NCBI GenBank assembly: GCA_013146195.2
Contig: CM028378.1
Coordinates: 38,338,108-38,402,107 of the forward strand
DNA length: 64,000 nucleotides
Direction: 5' to 3'
From: Codonopsis lanceolata
Taxonomy: Eukaryota; Streptophyta; Magnoliopsida; Asterales; Campanulaceae
A program made the position numbers and the translations under genes. This document shows positions 34,858-44,509 of this stretch, in pieces. Under the pieces are notes generated by a model that had not been told where the DNA came from, did not search any database, and saw only the letters and a program-made list of their open reading frames with translations. Numbering within the stretch: position 1 is the first letter of the stretch; each line of letters opens with the position of its first letter.

Positions 34858-35250
34858 AAACGCTTTCAAAATGGTGCATTTCGAGTTATATACGGGATAA
34901 TTGAAATGTGATTCAGACTTAAATTGCAGTAACTCGCCAGGGTTGATGGACTTGTAAGATGTAAGTCCTTCGATCCTGACAACTTAGTTTGACACAAGTC
35001 GCTAGACCAGTTAGACTTGAGTTGCTTCAAGTCCAAAACCCTAGTGGACTTGATGATTTTAAGTCCACATAACCTGGCGACTTCATTAAGGTTTTCAAAA
35101 TGGTGCGTTCGAGTTATACGCGGGAGAGTTGAAATATGATTCGGACTTAATTTGCACCAAGTCGCCAGGGTTGATGGACTTATAGGATTTAAGTCTTTCG
35201 ACCCTGGCGACTTGTTTCTTAGAAAGTCGTTAGACCCTGGCGACTTGAAG
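34858..35250. repeat. Two diverged copies of a repeat containing a short inverted repeat
   Basis: The segment beginning TTTCAAAATGGTGC occurs near 34865 and again near 35093. Each copy is followed by GAGTTATA-CGGGA and by TCGCCAGGGTTGATGGACTT. In the second copy the arms AAGTCGCCAGGGT (35159) and ACCCTGGCGACTT (about 35201-35213) are exact reverse complements around a 29-base loop. The region lies in the probable first intron of the MULE gene. Confidence 0.7.
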
Positions 35251-35340
35251 CAAATCTCATTCCGATTTTCAGCTCTGTATTTAGACTTTAAAATAGCAAA
35301 AAAATATTTAAAAAGTTGAAAATACCGTAAAATAAGAATC

Positions 35341-35640
35341 TATATGATCATTGTTGTTCGGATTCGCTTTATTTTGAACATTATGAGGATTGTTGCCGGG
35401 ATTCGCGTTGTCGTTGGGATTTCCATTGTCTGCAGAATTAGAATCCATTGAAGAATAAAATTTGATATTGAGAGAATTTATTGTTAAAAGTGATAAAATC
35501 TATATGATTATTGTTGTTATGATTCACTTTATTTATTGTCGTAATGATTCTTATTGTCGTTAGGATTCACATTATCGTTAGGATTCTCATTGTCGTCAGG
35601 AATAAAATTCATTAAAGTGTAAAATTTGATAGTGGGAGGG
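35341..35640 (-). pseudogene. N-terminal exon of the MULE protein and a tandem duplicate
   Basis: The minus-strand ATG at 35450-35452 starts MDSNSADNGNPNDNANPGNN, an Asn/Pro-rich stretch that ends at a possible donor near 35330. A degraded second copy of the same segment lies at 35500-35640. Asn/Asp-rich leader segments are common in such MULE proteins; the assignment rests on position. Confidence 0.5.
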
Positions 35641-36490
35641 TCTATTGTTGAAACTGGTGAAAGAAAGAGGAGCGAAAGAAATAAATGTTATTTTTTTTTC
35701 TTAAGGGTATTTTTGTAATTTAACTTTTAAGTGGGTGCGACGTTTAGTGTTTTTAAGGTGCGACGTTTAGGGTGTACGTTGTTAAATTCACATATGTAAT
35801 CTTGTACATTCATCTGTCGAAAATATTTCTTACACATAATTTTTCTCGTTTTATTATATTAGGGCAATGCATTTTGGAGATTGGTGCGCAATATGCTTAA
35901 AATACAACCAAAAAGCAAGTTGAGTGTCAAAAGTCAAAGCCTGTTTATTATATGAATCCAATTCAATGTTTTTTTGTTATATCATGAATTGAGTGTAAAA
36001 AAACATGAATTGGATCCCCCTTCTTTTTGTTATATCATTATCATCGTTAACTATATATTAATCAAATAGAAAGATACCTACTTTATTATATGAAATTTAT
36101 TAACATCGAATTATTTAGAACTAACAAAAATATTTGATTAATATACGAGAGGACAAAAAATAATTAATGTTTATACATAAATTGCATTTAAATTGATTTA
36201 GATAAAAAATAATTAAAATTGCTAAACTGCACAACATTTTTTCATATAATATAAATTTATAATATACATATTTTATTCAAATTGTGATAGGAAAATAAAA
36301 ATAAAAAAGATAGAAGATATATTGGTAGTTAGGTTTGTTAGTTGATATTTGAGAGATTTTAGATTTTTGAAGAGTTGTATGGAGAGTGCTTATTGGAGTG
36401 AATTATTTTATAGAAAGTTGAAAAAGTGTAATTGGAACAAAAAATAAGGTGTTTGGAGAGTGATTTTGGGAGTTATTGTTGTAGTTGCTC
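35641..36490. other. Right end of the Harbinger-type insertion, no gene seen
   Basis: AT-rich DNA. It contains two direct GTGCGACGTTTAG copies (35737 and 35759) that may mark an old element edge. The last 110 bases, rich in GGAGAGTG, run to the GCTC terminus at 36490. Confidence 0.5.
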
Positions 36491-36773
36491 TAACTATTCC
36501 GCCATAGGCCTATACTAATGCGTGTGTCTGTGAAATCATCGAATCCCATTTGAACAAAACAGCCATAAGTTAATACTTGTAATTTATCCCTCCTTCTCAA
36601 TTTGACAGATCTACTATCTCTCTGAGTCGTGATGTCTTTCCTTACCCTATCCAAATCAACTCGAATTTCCTTAATCCTGTTGTTCATAGTCCCAATCTTT
36701 GCCCGAGATTCCCACGTCATCAATTTCCGATCATCCAATCTCTACCCAGAGTCCTTCGCGTGGGACCCATCAT
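36491..36773 (+). repeat. Inverted-repeat arm A, gene-proximal part
   Basis: Upstream region, start codon and first coding bases of the SMP-30-like gene. It is repeated in reverse complement at about 37938-38178 with small deletions and substitutions. Together with 11922-12033 and 20900-21377 it forms the left arm of about 870 bp before insertions. Confidence 0.87.
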
Positions 36774-37723
36774 CCCAGCACTTCGTCCTCGGCTCCCTCC
36801 GCCACCCAACTCTCCTTTCCGTCTCTGACGCCGGCATCGTCAATACCCTCGTATCTGACCTCTCCCTCCCCTCCAATTCATCTTTCCTCGGCATCTCCGT
36901 CGACCGTCACCACCGCCGCCTCCTCGCCGTTGTCCATTCCCATTCAGATCCCTCTAACAGTGCCCTCGCCGCCTACGACCTAAAATACCCCCACAGCCGC
37001 CTCTTCCTCACCACCCTCCACGATCCCGCTTCCTCCAGCTCCGCCGCCGGTGCCAACGACGTCGCCGTCGATTTCTCTGGCAACGCCTTCGTCAGCAATT
37101 CCGCTAGCGACTCCATCTGGAAGGTCGACCCGGAAGGCGTATCATCCGTCTTCTCCAAGTCTTCGGTCTTCACGGGTAATCCCGTGGACCGCGACCTACC
37201 ATACAGCTCCTGCGGCCTCAACGGCATCGTTTACATCAGCAAAGGGTACCTTCTTGTCGTCCAGTCAAACACCGGGAAACTATATAAAGTTAACGCGGAA
37301 GACGGAACATCTAGACGGGTTCTGTTAAACAAGGACCTAACGGCGCCAGACGGTATCGCTGTTAGAAGTGACGGCGTTGTAGTTGTGGTGTCCCAACACA
37401 AGCTGTATTTCATCAAGAGCGACAGCAGCTGGGCCGAGGGAGTGGTTTTTGACGAAACTGCCCTCGATACTGACAAGTTTGCAACGTCGGTGACAGTGGG
37501 AGGAGGGGACAGGGTATATGTGTTATATGGGCATGTGGGGGAGGGTATGATGGGAAATGTGGACAGAGAAGAGTTTAGTATAGTGGAGATAGAGTCGGAG
37601 AAGGAGAGTGGGGAAGACGGCGTTTGGATGTATGTATTGATAGGGTTGGGTTTGGCTTATTTCTTGTTTTGGAGATTTCAAATGAAGCAGCTTGTTACTA
37701 ACATGAACAAGAAACATGCTTGA
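36632..37723 (+). CDS. SMP-30/strictosidine synthase-like beta-propeller protein, intronless
   Basis: A single open frame of 363 residues from ATG 36632 (an in-frame GTG precedes it and is not used). A hydrophobic segment at residues 11-24 (ISLILLFIVPIFA) looks like a signal peptide or anchor. The body reads YPESFAWDPSSQHFVLGSLR, GANDVAVDFSGNAFVSNS, GLNGIVYISKGYLLVVQSNT, LTAPDGIAVRSDGVVVVVSQ, a six-bladed propeller pattern of the SMP-30/gluconolactonase/NHL-like group in plants. A second transmembrane helix near the C-terminus (VWMYVLIGLGLAYFLFW) is followed by a short basic tail. The substrate is unknown. The frame is intact, with GC-rich codons unlike the surrounding transposons. Its 5' end is present a second time, inverted, 0.2 kb downstream of the stop. 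Confidence 0.88.
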   Translation: MSFLTLSKSTRISLILLFIVPIFARDSHVINFRSSNLYPESFAWDPSSQHFVLGSLRHPTLLSVSDAGIVNTLVSDLSLPSNSSFLGISVDRHHRRLLAVVHSHSDPSNSALAAYDLKYPHSRLFLTTLHDPASSSSAAGANDVAVDFSGNAFVSNSASDSIWKVDPEGVSSVFSKSSVFTGNPVDRDLPYSSCGLNGIVYISKGYLLVVQSNTGKLYKVNAEDGTSRRVLLNKDLTAPDGIAVRSDGVVVVVSQHKLYFIKSDSSWAEGVVFDETALDTDKFATSVTVGGGDRVYVLYGHVGEGMMGNVDREEFSIVEIESEKESGEDGVWMYVLIGLGLAYFLFWRFQMKQLVTNMNKKHA

Positions 37724-37937
37724 AATTTTGTTATTTTGCTTCTTTTTTTTTCAAAAATGCTTTTTGTTCATTTTTTGTTAAGTGAATTAACTTTTTTCAG
37801 TAATGTTTATGCTTTTTTTGTCAAAAATAAAAGCTTTTGTTCAGCATTTTTGTTAAGTGAATTAACTTCGTGGAGGGTGGTGAGGAACTGTGTTGCCAGT
37901 GGACGAATGTGAGATTATGCTTACTCTAGTTGGGTAC
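37724..37937 (+). other. 3' UTR and spacer between the inverted arms
   Basis: T-rich sequence with a duplicated segment (TTTTTGTTAAGTGAATTAACTT occurs at about 37773 and 37850 in similar form). No coding evidence. Confidence 0.55.
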
Positions 37938-38767
37938 GATGATGGGTCCCACGACCAGAGATTGGATGATCAAAATTGATGAATCTCTCGGGCAAAGATT
38001 GGGACTATGAACAAAGGGAAATTGGATTTGGATAGGGTAAGGAAAACCACGACTCGAGAGATAGTAGATCCAAATTGAGGAGGGATAAATTACAATATTA
38101 ACTTATGGCTGTTTTGTTCAAATGGGATTCGATGATTTCACAGACACACGCATTAGTATAGGCCTATGGCGGAATACTTAATCCAGGCCAATACTTAAGT
38201 TAACATTGTACCAACAACATTAGAACCACTGCGCTCCTCAACTTTTTAAAATGTTTATATAATATATTACATCATTGACTTATAATTTTTTTTATTTTAA
38301 ACTTATTCTCTACTCACCTAAGCTTTTAAAAAGCTTTATAACATGAACCTACAACTAAATATAAACTTTTTACCCCTTTATATAAACCTCGCCCTTGATG
38401 AGCTGTATATATTCGAAAATTGACTGAGTACCTTTCGTCGCCCGTTTGAGTTGGTCCTTAATTTACTTGATGTGCTCGTGAGAGGAGCGAGCAAAGGTGT
38501 TGGTGGGCTTTTGTCCAATGAGCGGCATCAGAGACAGGGTGAGGAAACCGACAAGAGCTCCAAAAAGCAGCTTGTCCTGGCGCACCCACGGGATGTAAGT
38601 CGGGTTAGGGATAGGGGCATTGTTGGCGGTGATGGTGGCTGGAGGACATGGGAAGGTGCCATTGAAGAATTTGTACAGATCGTACCCGATGAGCATGAAT
38701 TCAACTTGAAGCTTCCATGCTAGGTAGCTAGTAGGGGTGAGTTTGGTGATATTGTGGCTGGAGATGT
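37938..38767 (-). repeat. Inverted-repeat arm B, uninterrupted (empty-site copy)
   Basis: It starts with the reverse complement of the 5' end of the SMP-30-like gene (to about 38178) and continues with about 215 bases of AT-rich spacer. It ends with the Copia gag fragment on the minus strand: FMLIGYDLYKFFNGTFPCPP, IPWVRQDKLLFGALVGF, then KPTNTFARSSHEHIK. It contains neither the CACTA-like nor the Harbinger-type element, so it gives the exact pre-insertion sequence of arm A. Confidence 0.9.
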
Positions 38768-38789
38768 TAACGTGTAGGTGTAGTATTAC
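38768..38789 (+). repeat. Right copy of the 22-bp direct repeat
   Basis: Exact match to 4411-4432, directly after the end of arm B. It is followed by CTCTTTTTGG, which may be the original continuation of the glucanase 3' flank. Confidence 0.75.
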
Positions 38790-39232
38790 CTCTTTTTGGA
38801 CTTGTCTATTTTCTTTCTTGTTGTGGGTTTGATTATATGTTTTGAAATATGATATGACTGCTATGGTAATATCCTAAAGCTTGAAGAATTCTCAAAGGTC
38901 CGGCGCACACACTAGTTTTGATTACGATTTACTTCATACCTCGGCACCACCAAGGATCGCCAACTTTCTATTTTTCAGTTGCGTTATTTTTGGTTAATAG
39001 ATTCTTCCAAAATTTTCAGATATCAATATATTACTAGACAATAGGGTATCCCACAGGAAGTAAGGGAGAGTTTTCTTGCATTTTGAGCACATCCTATGAA
39101 ACTAAAACGATGTCGTACAAGCAAGCTTATTTACACTCCTATTTCGGTTAAGCCTTACGCCCTTACCTAACAGCTTCCAACAGAATCCACTACCTAGATG
39201 CAGTTTGTTTTACAGAGAGAGAGAAACAGAAA
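38790..39232 (+). other. Upstream region of the LIKE-COV gene
   Basis: No coding evidence. A GA-rich stretch (39214-39262) covers the start codon region. No TATA box was identified with confidence. Confidence 0.5.
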
Positions 39233-42052
39233 ATGGGGAATAGAGAGAGGGAAAGAGATCTAGAGCTTTTGATACCAGTTGCTAGTGCTATAGAAACCAC
39301 ACCGTCTTTGTCGTGCCCTCTGTCCCCTCCTCCCGTGGCCTCTAGTCACTCAAGCAAAGAGGTTTTGATTTCTTCTACTATGTTTTTTGTTTTTTTTAAT
39401 CAGTTTTAATGAGCATTTTCCTGCCTCTTCTTTGATTTTTGTTCTATCGATTAAAAAGTTTTATAAAGTCTTAACAAAGAAGAATCAAAATGAGATATAA
39501 CTAAAGAAAGGCAATGTTATACCGTAAAAAACTTGAGATTTGTTTGGACAACGTTGTCCCTACATTGTAACCTGGAACTGCATGGAGTGCTATTTTTTCG
39601 GCCTCCAATTGATGTTTTGCCCAAAGTATCAGTTATTGACTTATTGTTTGCTCGTAAACGAATGCATTTTTTACAGTCCTTTAAATTTGTCAGGCATTTC
39701 ACAAGGTGTTCCGAAGCTGGGCTTCAAAAAAAATCATATCAGGATGGTAAGTACTTTCTGCAACTTAGTCATCATGAATTAGCTTTGTTCGATAACTGAT
39801 AACAGTATAACACCATAGCCCGCAATGATACTAGTACTACTTGTATACACTTGGCCAGCATTCTGATTAACTCTTAGAGTCTGTAGACCAGAAAATTAAT
39901 ACGATTCCCACTATTTATTCTGCTTCTGAAAATGATACCTTCTATATTATTAAGAGTATAATTTGGAAGGTGCTTTCTGGAGATATATATTAGCCATTTG
40001 GATCATTTGTACTCCCTTCCTCCCACAAAATGAATCTTATTTAGATAGTTTCCATATATTCCTTTAGGTTGCACTATGCAAAAAATGTTGAGCAGTGTCA
40101 TGTTTTAGAAAAGAACCGAAATTTTTGGAAAAACAATGAAAAATTATAGCTTAAATTTGGAGATGTGACACTTTCGGGACAAACAAATTTCGAAACTAGG
40201 ACTTTTTGTATGGCATGAAGATCCAAAGTAGGAATGGCCCCAACTCTGGTGGATAGCAGGAGACTGACTTACCTGATTCCCTTCTGATGGCAGTCCAAAG
40301 AGGAGCTAGCTAGCAGAACAATCGATGGAGGAGAAGATTCTCGAATGCAAACTATCTCAAGGAGACCACCAAAGAAAAACGGAAAGTTGCAAAACAGGAT
40401 GATCAAAGTGAGCTTCTATGCTGTAGAGAGAGAGAGAGAAGTTCCGGAAGCCTGAGCAACCTTAAGTACATAAAGCTTGATCTACTAGCACTTCATTTGA
40501 TGACACAATTCCTCGCCTGCCCTCAGCCACCCGTCTTTTTCATTCACCCTATAATTTTTCATTTTTAGATAAAGATAATAGGAAGTCCTCTACCCATCTT
40601 TCCAGCTCACCGAAATTGGGGGGACATGCCGGGACAATAATTTCGAGTATCTGTGTAACTTGTACTCATCCTCAGCAAACTTCTTCTGGACATTTATAAG
40701 AGCTGCTGAATGTATAAGTACAGAAGTAAACTCCCTTTCGATGCCAATTCCAGTATAGTTTTATACACAGTCGACTAAGATGCAGTCCCTTTTTCAGATT
40801 TAACTTCATATGACCAGGACAAAACGTATAAATATCAACTTCATATCTTGTCAGCATATTATTGTAGTCATTTTCTCTGGAAAATGGTTATAAGATGAGA
40901 TTCAAATGAATGTGTATGGTACTGGGCCAATAATTTATGTGTGATTCCCTAAAAGTTCAGAATGGAGAAATAATAGTTAAAGAAAAACAGGTTCTTTTGC
41001 ATATGCAGATGTTGACAGTTGACACACACACTCATGCTTCTTGGTAACATTGCAAAACTGGCATGCAGCCGATATTTTCAATATCTTTTGTTTATCCAAC
41101 GATAATTTTGTCAATGTTTGCAGCGTCATTTTATTTCCTATAGCTGTTACATTCTACATGACTCGGGGCTTCATTCATTTCATAGATGTCTTCTCTCCAA
41201 TTTACAGTCATCTGGGAATCAGTGTAATCGGTAAGTCAATCCATTTTTGCTACTTCCCATTTCAAGCGTTATACCTACTTCAGAATTGCTGATTGTCATT
41301 ACATTAGTATTAAGACCACAGTTGTATAACTGACGTTAGTGATACATCATAGATTTTTTTTGCTTGACATAGGCTTTAATTATCTTGAGTTTTGGTCTAC
41401 CTGCAGGTCTTGGCTTCATTACTTCGATTATTTTCATCTTCTTAGTCGGTATTTTCATGTCCTCATGGTTGGGGGCCTCTGTCCTAGGCCTTGGGGAATG
41501 GTTCATTAAGAAAATGCCACTCATAAGCTATATATACTCTGCCTCAAAGCAGATAAGTGCTGCAATATCACCAGGTAACTATATCTTCTAATGCGTACCA
41601 TTGAATGAGAGATTTCTATACATCTGATGGTATTTTTAAATTTAAACAGATCAGAGCTCGAAGGCCTTTAAGGAGTTGGCCATTATAAGGCATCCACGTA
41701 TTGGGGAGTATGCTCTTGCTTTCATCACTTCAACAGTCATTCTTCGAAAGAGCACGGGTGATGAAGAGGAACTGTGTTGTGTTTATGTACCGTCCAACCA
41801 TCTCTATCTCGGTGATATTCTTCTAATCAGTTCAAAGGATGTCATGAGGCCAAATCTGTCTATTCAACAAGGGATTGGTAATTCGTTTTCAAATAATATA
41901 CATTAGTAGAAGCGAGTTATTTCCAAGTCTGATGGTGGGAGGTTTTGTAACTTGTTTATCATGCAGAAATAGTAATCTCTGGTGGCACATCAATACCTCA
42001 GGTATTGACAGCGGTGGACATGACAGGTGCTCCCAGAAACTTTGATGCATGA
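39233..42052 (+). CDS. LCV: LIKE-COV (DUF502) membrane protein
   Basis: Six exons join in frame: 39233-39361, 39694-39746, 41124-41230, 41407-41574, 41650-41877 and 41967-42052, giving 256 residues. The start MGNRERERDLELLIPVA and exon 2 (AFHKVFRSWASKKIISGC) match the N-terminus of plant LIKE-COV proteins. Two membrane helices follow: VILFPIAVTFYMTRGFIHFI and GFITSIIFIFLVGIFMSSWL. Then come the conserved MPLISYIYSASKQISAAISP, IIRHPRIGEYALAFITS and CCVYVPSNHLYLGDILLISS. COV1 and its relatives are Golgi/TGN proteins needed for vascular patterning and vacuolar protein sorting. Compared with my memory of relatives, the first helix lacks a residue (FIDVFSPIY for FVDGFFSPIY), a conserved WW is RG, and the C-terminus after VDMTGAP is short. 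The gene is probably functional but somewhat diverged. Intron 2 is 1.4 kb. Confidence 0.88.
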
Positions 42053-42318
42053 ATTCCTATTTTAATGGCTAGTTCAACAGCCCTGCAATGGAAACAGACA
42101 TTTTGCAGTCAAAGTATAGAAGACTCAATCGACAGATAGAGGCGATGCATCTCCGTTGCTTTGAAGGAGCTTCAATCTTGATTTTTAGATGAATCATAGC
42201 CAAATTACATGTTAGATTTATTTTATGATCATCTATGTTTAAGAGATCAATAGCGTTGAACACTAATTATATATAATCATATGCTAGCAATTTGAACTTT
42301 TAAATCAATCTCTTTTTT
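42053..42318 (+). other. 3' flank of the LIKE-COV gene
   Basis: Likely 3' UTR, with no other feature seen. It ends at a T-run directly before the Copia insertion. Confidence 0.5.
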
Positions 42319-42324
42319 TTGTAA

Positions 42325-42755
42325 TGCAAGTGTAGGCTTGGCCTTTTGGGCAGCCCACTTAGAGCATCCCCAACGTATGATTTCATCACTTAGTGCATTG
42401 AGAATTGTGTATAATTGCCACTTAGGATAGGGTATTGTTCAAATAGGAGAGAGATATATTTAACTTTCTAAATAGGAAATCACTTTTGGCTGAAAAAAGA
42501 GGGAAAGTGGGCTGGCAGTCACCACAAGTTGGGGTGTGTGTGGGAGGGGGGGGGGAGGGTTTTTTATTTTATTTGGGATGATGTTAAATTTAATATTTTT
42601 TGTGTAAGAAGATTATACAATAGGAAGATTTATTCTTAAGTGGGTAAGAAGAGAAAAGTGTGTAGGTAGCAGTGGGACCCAGTTAAAAAGTTATATAAGA
42701 ATACACAACATTGAGGATGCTCTTAGGGAACCAAGCAACCCAAACCCACTTAAGG
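42325..42755 (+). repeat. Remnant of the Copia 5' LTR, split by a MITE
   Basis: 42325-42361 and 42723-42755 together match the first 70 bases of the 3' LTR at 51308 (with a small deletion of AACCCAA). Similarity stops after CCCACTTA at 42752, where Gypsy-like sequence begins. Confidence 0.85.
42362..42722. mobile_element. Tourist-type MITE (PIF/Harbinger), 361 bp, TTA duplication
   Basis: The 3' LTR at 51350 has the empty sequence CCCACTTAGGGAACC. Here the same site is interrupted with TTA duplicated (42359-42361 and 42723-42725). The termini GAGCATCCCCAACG and, in reverse complement, GAGCATCCTCAATG form imperfect inverted repeats. It is non-coding, with a G-run at 42547. Confidence 0.93.
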
Positions 42756-43089
42756 AAAGTAGGCAGCCGAAGTGTCGCTAGAAAAAAAATGACGAATCAA
42801 CTCAAAAAAAATGATAAAACTACACGAGTTGATAATGAGTCATTTCAAAATATGGACCCACAAACCATTAAAAATATAAGTTCGATAAAGCAACCTTCTG
42901 TCTTGATAAAAGGTTATCTTCGACTCATTGCGACCGAGCTATTAAATGGCACACTGGGGGCTACCACCATATACCAAAAGCTTAACCATCTCTAAGATCC
43001 AGCTTCCCAAAAACTGGGGCGTTCCACCCTTATATATATCCACCAAGAGTGATAACATTTTTATCCCAAGAGAGAGAAGATAGATATCT

Positions 43090-44500
43090 CTTCAAACACT
43101 TTCCCAAATTGCTCCAAAAGGTCAAAAAAAAAAAGTCCAAAAAGGGGGGGGGGCCTATGCATAAAAAAAGGGTGTCAGGATGAAAAAAAAAGAGGTCTAT
43201 GCATAAAAAAAAAAATAGAAGCCTCTCCTGAGCGATTTCCTCAAAATCTCTCTTTCTCTCGCAAAAAAAAAAAAAAGAACCAATCACTTTTGGACAACCC
43301 CATAACCCACAACCAAAGCCAAAAGCTGACCTCCCAACCATACCCACAATCAGGTTCAGAAACCAAATTCTCATCCAAACCCACAACCTAGAAGGCCAGT
43401 CAATGATCGCTTTTGATCACCTATCTGAGAAAAAAACAACTCCACAGCCCAAAATGTCTTTGAGCCAGAGGCCAATCAAATCCTCAACCCTAAAGCCAAC
43501 CTATTCTCAAGTACTTAAACACTATACCCTAACCTAGTCGTCATCTATAGCTTTGTTTCAATTGGTTATAACATGATCTGGGTCCAAGACAGAACTTCTT
43601 GCAAAAAACATATAAAATCATCAAAAGATAAATGTTAAATAGGGTCCATGAAACTTATGATACTCGGCGATACACTCTGTATCATGACTCTTCTTTTTGT
43701 CCATTAGAGTCATCCCACTTTCTCTGAGCATACTCATTTTTGTCTCCCACGAAAGTCTCTCCCAATCGAGTCTTTCTGGGGTTGTCTCCTATTTAATCTC
43801 TTCAGGAACTTTTCCATCCCATTTTACAAAATTTGGTTCATCAAGTCATCCCGGGGCTTCTCTCGCCAAACCCATTGGATACATAAAAGCTCATCATCTC
43901 CAGAAACAACTGTCCTTTCCATCTCCGCCTAAAAGAAACGAAGAAACTATAAAGGTGTGATCCCTCAAGTAGAAGCGGCTTATCTTTGCATAAATTGAAA
44001 GACTGGCTCCCTATGAGGTAAAGGCTCGCTAGGTTGAAAACTCGAAAGGACGACCTAGGCAAAAGTTAGAGCAACAAAAAAAAAAAAAGAAAAAAAAGAA
44101 GAAAAAAAAGTGGTCCCTCTGAGGCATCGATTAGTAAGATTAACTAATCTTGTGATTGAATTCCTTTCTTGATTGATGCACTAGTCAAAAGACTGAAAAG
44201 TGACCCAGCACTCCACCCATCTTCATTTCAAATATTGTCATCAACTCCTATACTCATAACCCTTCATAACCAAAAGTCGCATCCTAATCTCTTATCACAT
44301 ATGCATCCCTTGACCCGTCTTATCTTAGCATGTTTAAGAAAACAATGGGCACATATCCATGTCATAAATTCATTTTTTTCAAAAAAAAATAAGAAAAAAA
44401 AAGGAAGAGTTTTTTCCATATGCATGTTATCTTAGCTTGCATCTTGTCATTGCATCACATATTTGGTTATCATATTCATATTACATCATGCTTTCATAGA
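43090..44500. other. Homopolymer-rich interior of the Gypsy fragment
   Basis: Several A- and G-runs (43120-43280, 44070-44115, 44375-44405) break up otherwise unremarkable AT-rich sequence. Small open frames show no domain. Confidence 0.45.
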
Positions 44501-44509
44501 AAAACTTTG

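Larger units (their letters stand above)
32100..35460 (-). mobile_element. Decayed Mutator-like element (MULE) with OTU protease
   Basis: Minus-strand order: an N-terminal exon at 35341-35452, a zinc-finger-like WKVKVSTSKNAHNHSLAK region at 34336-34593, a transposase core at about 33586-34230, then an RG-rich linker and an OTU domain at 32100-32830. Numerous frame breaks. MULEs with a fused or accompanying OTU-type cysteine protease are known in plants. The terminal inverted repeats could not be located, so the borders are only those of the coding remains. Confidence 0.75.
21378..36490. mobile_element. 15.1-kb insertion with PIF/Harbinger-type ends and TAA duplication
   Basis: The intact arm at 38178-38181 is the empty site. 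Here TAA (21375-21377 and 36491-36493) flanks termini GAGCGTCCACAATGGG and, in reverse complement on the right, GAGCAACTACAACAATAAC. The GAGC ends and TAA/TTA duplication are the PIF/Harbinger signature. Inside are an intact Myb/SANT-like gene of the kind encoded beside Harbinger transposases, host gene fragments, a 178-bp satellite and a MULE. No DDE_Tnp_4 transposase is seen. The MULE, and perhaps the satellite, probably entered later, so the core Harbinger element was smaller. Confidence 0.72.

Noticed and set aside
38451..38723. Plus-strand frame VLVRGASKGVGG repeated at 20853-21104 (minus)
   Set aside because: It is the antisense shadow of the Copia gag fragment in the inverted arms; the other strand gives clear gag motifs.
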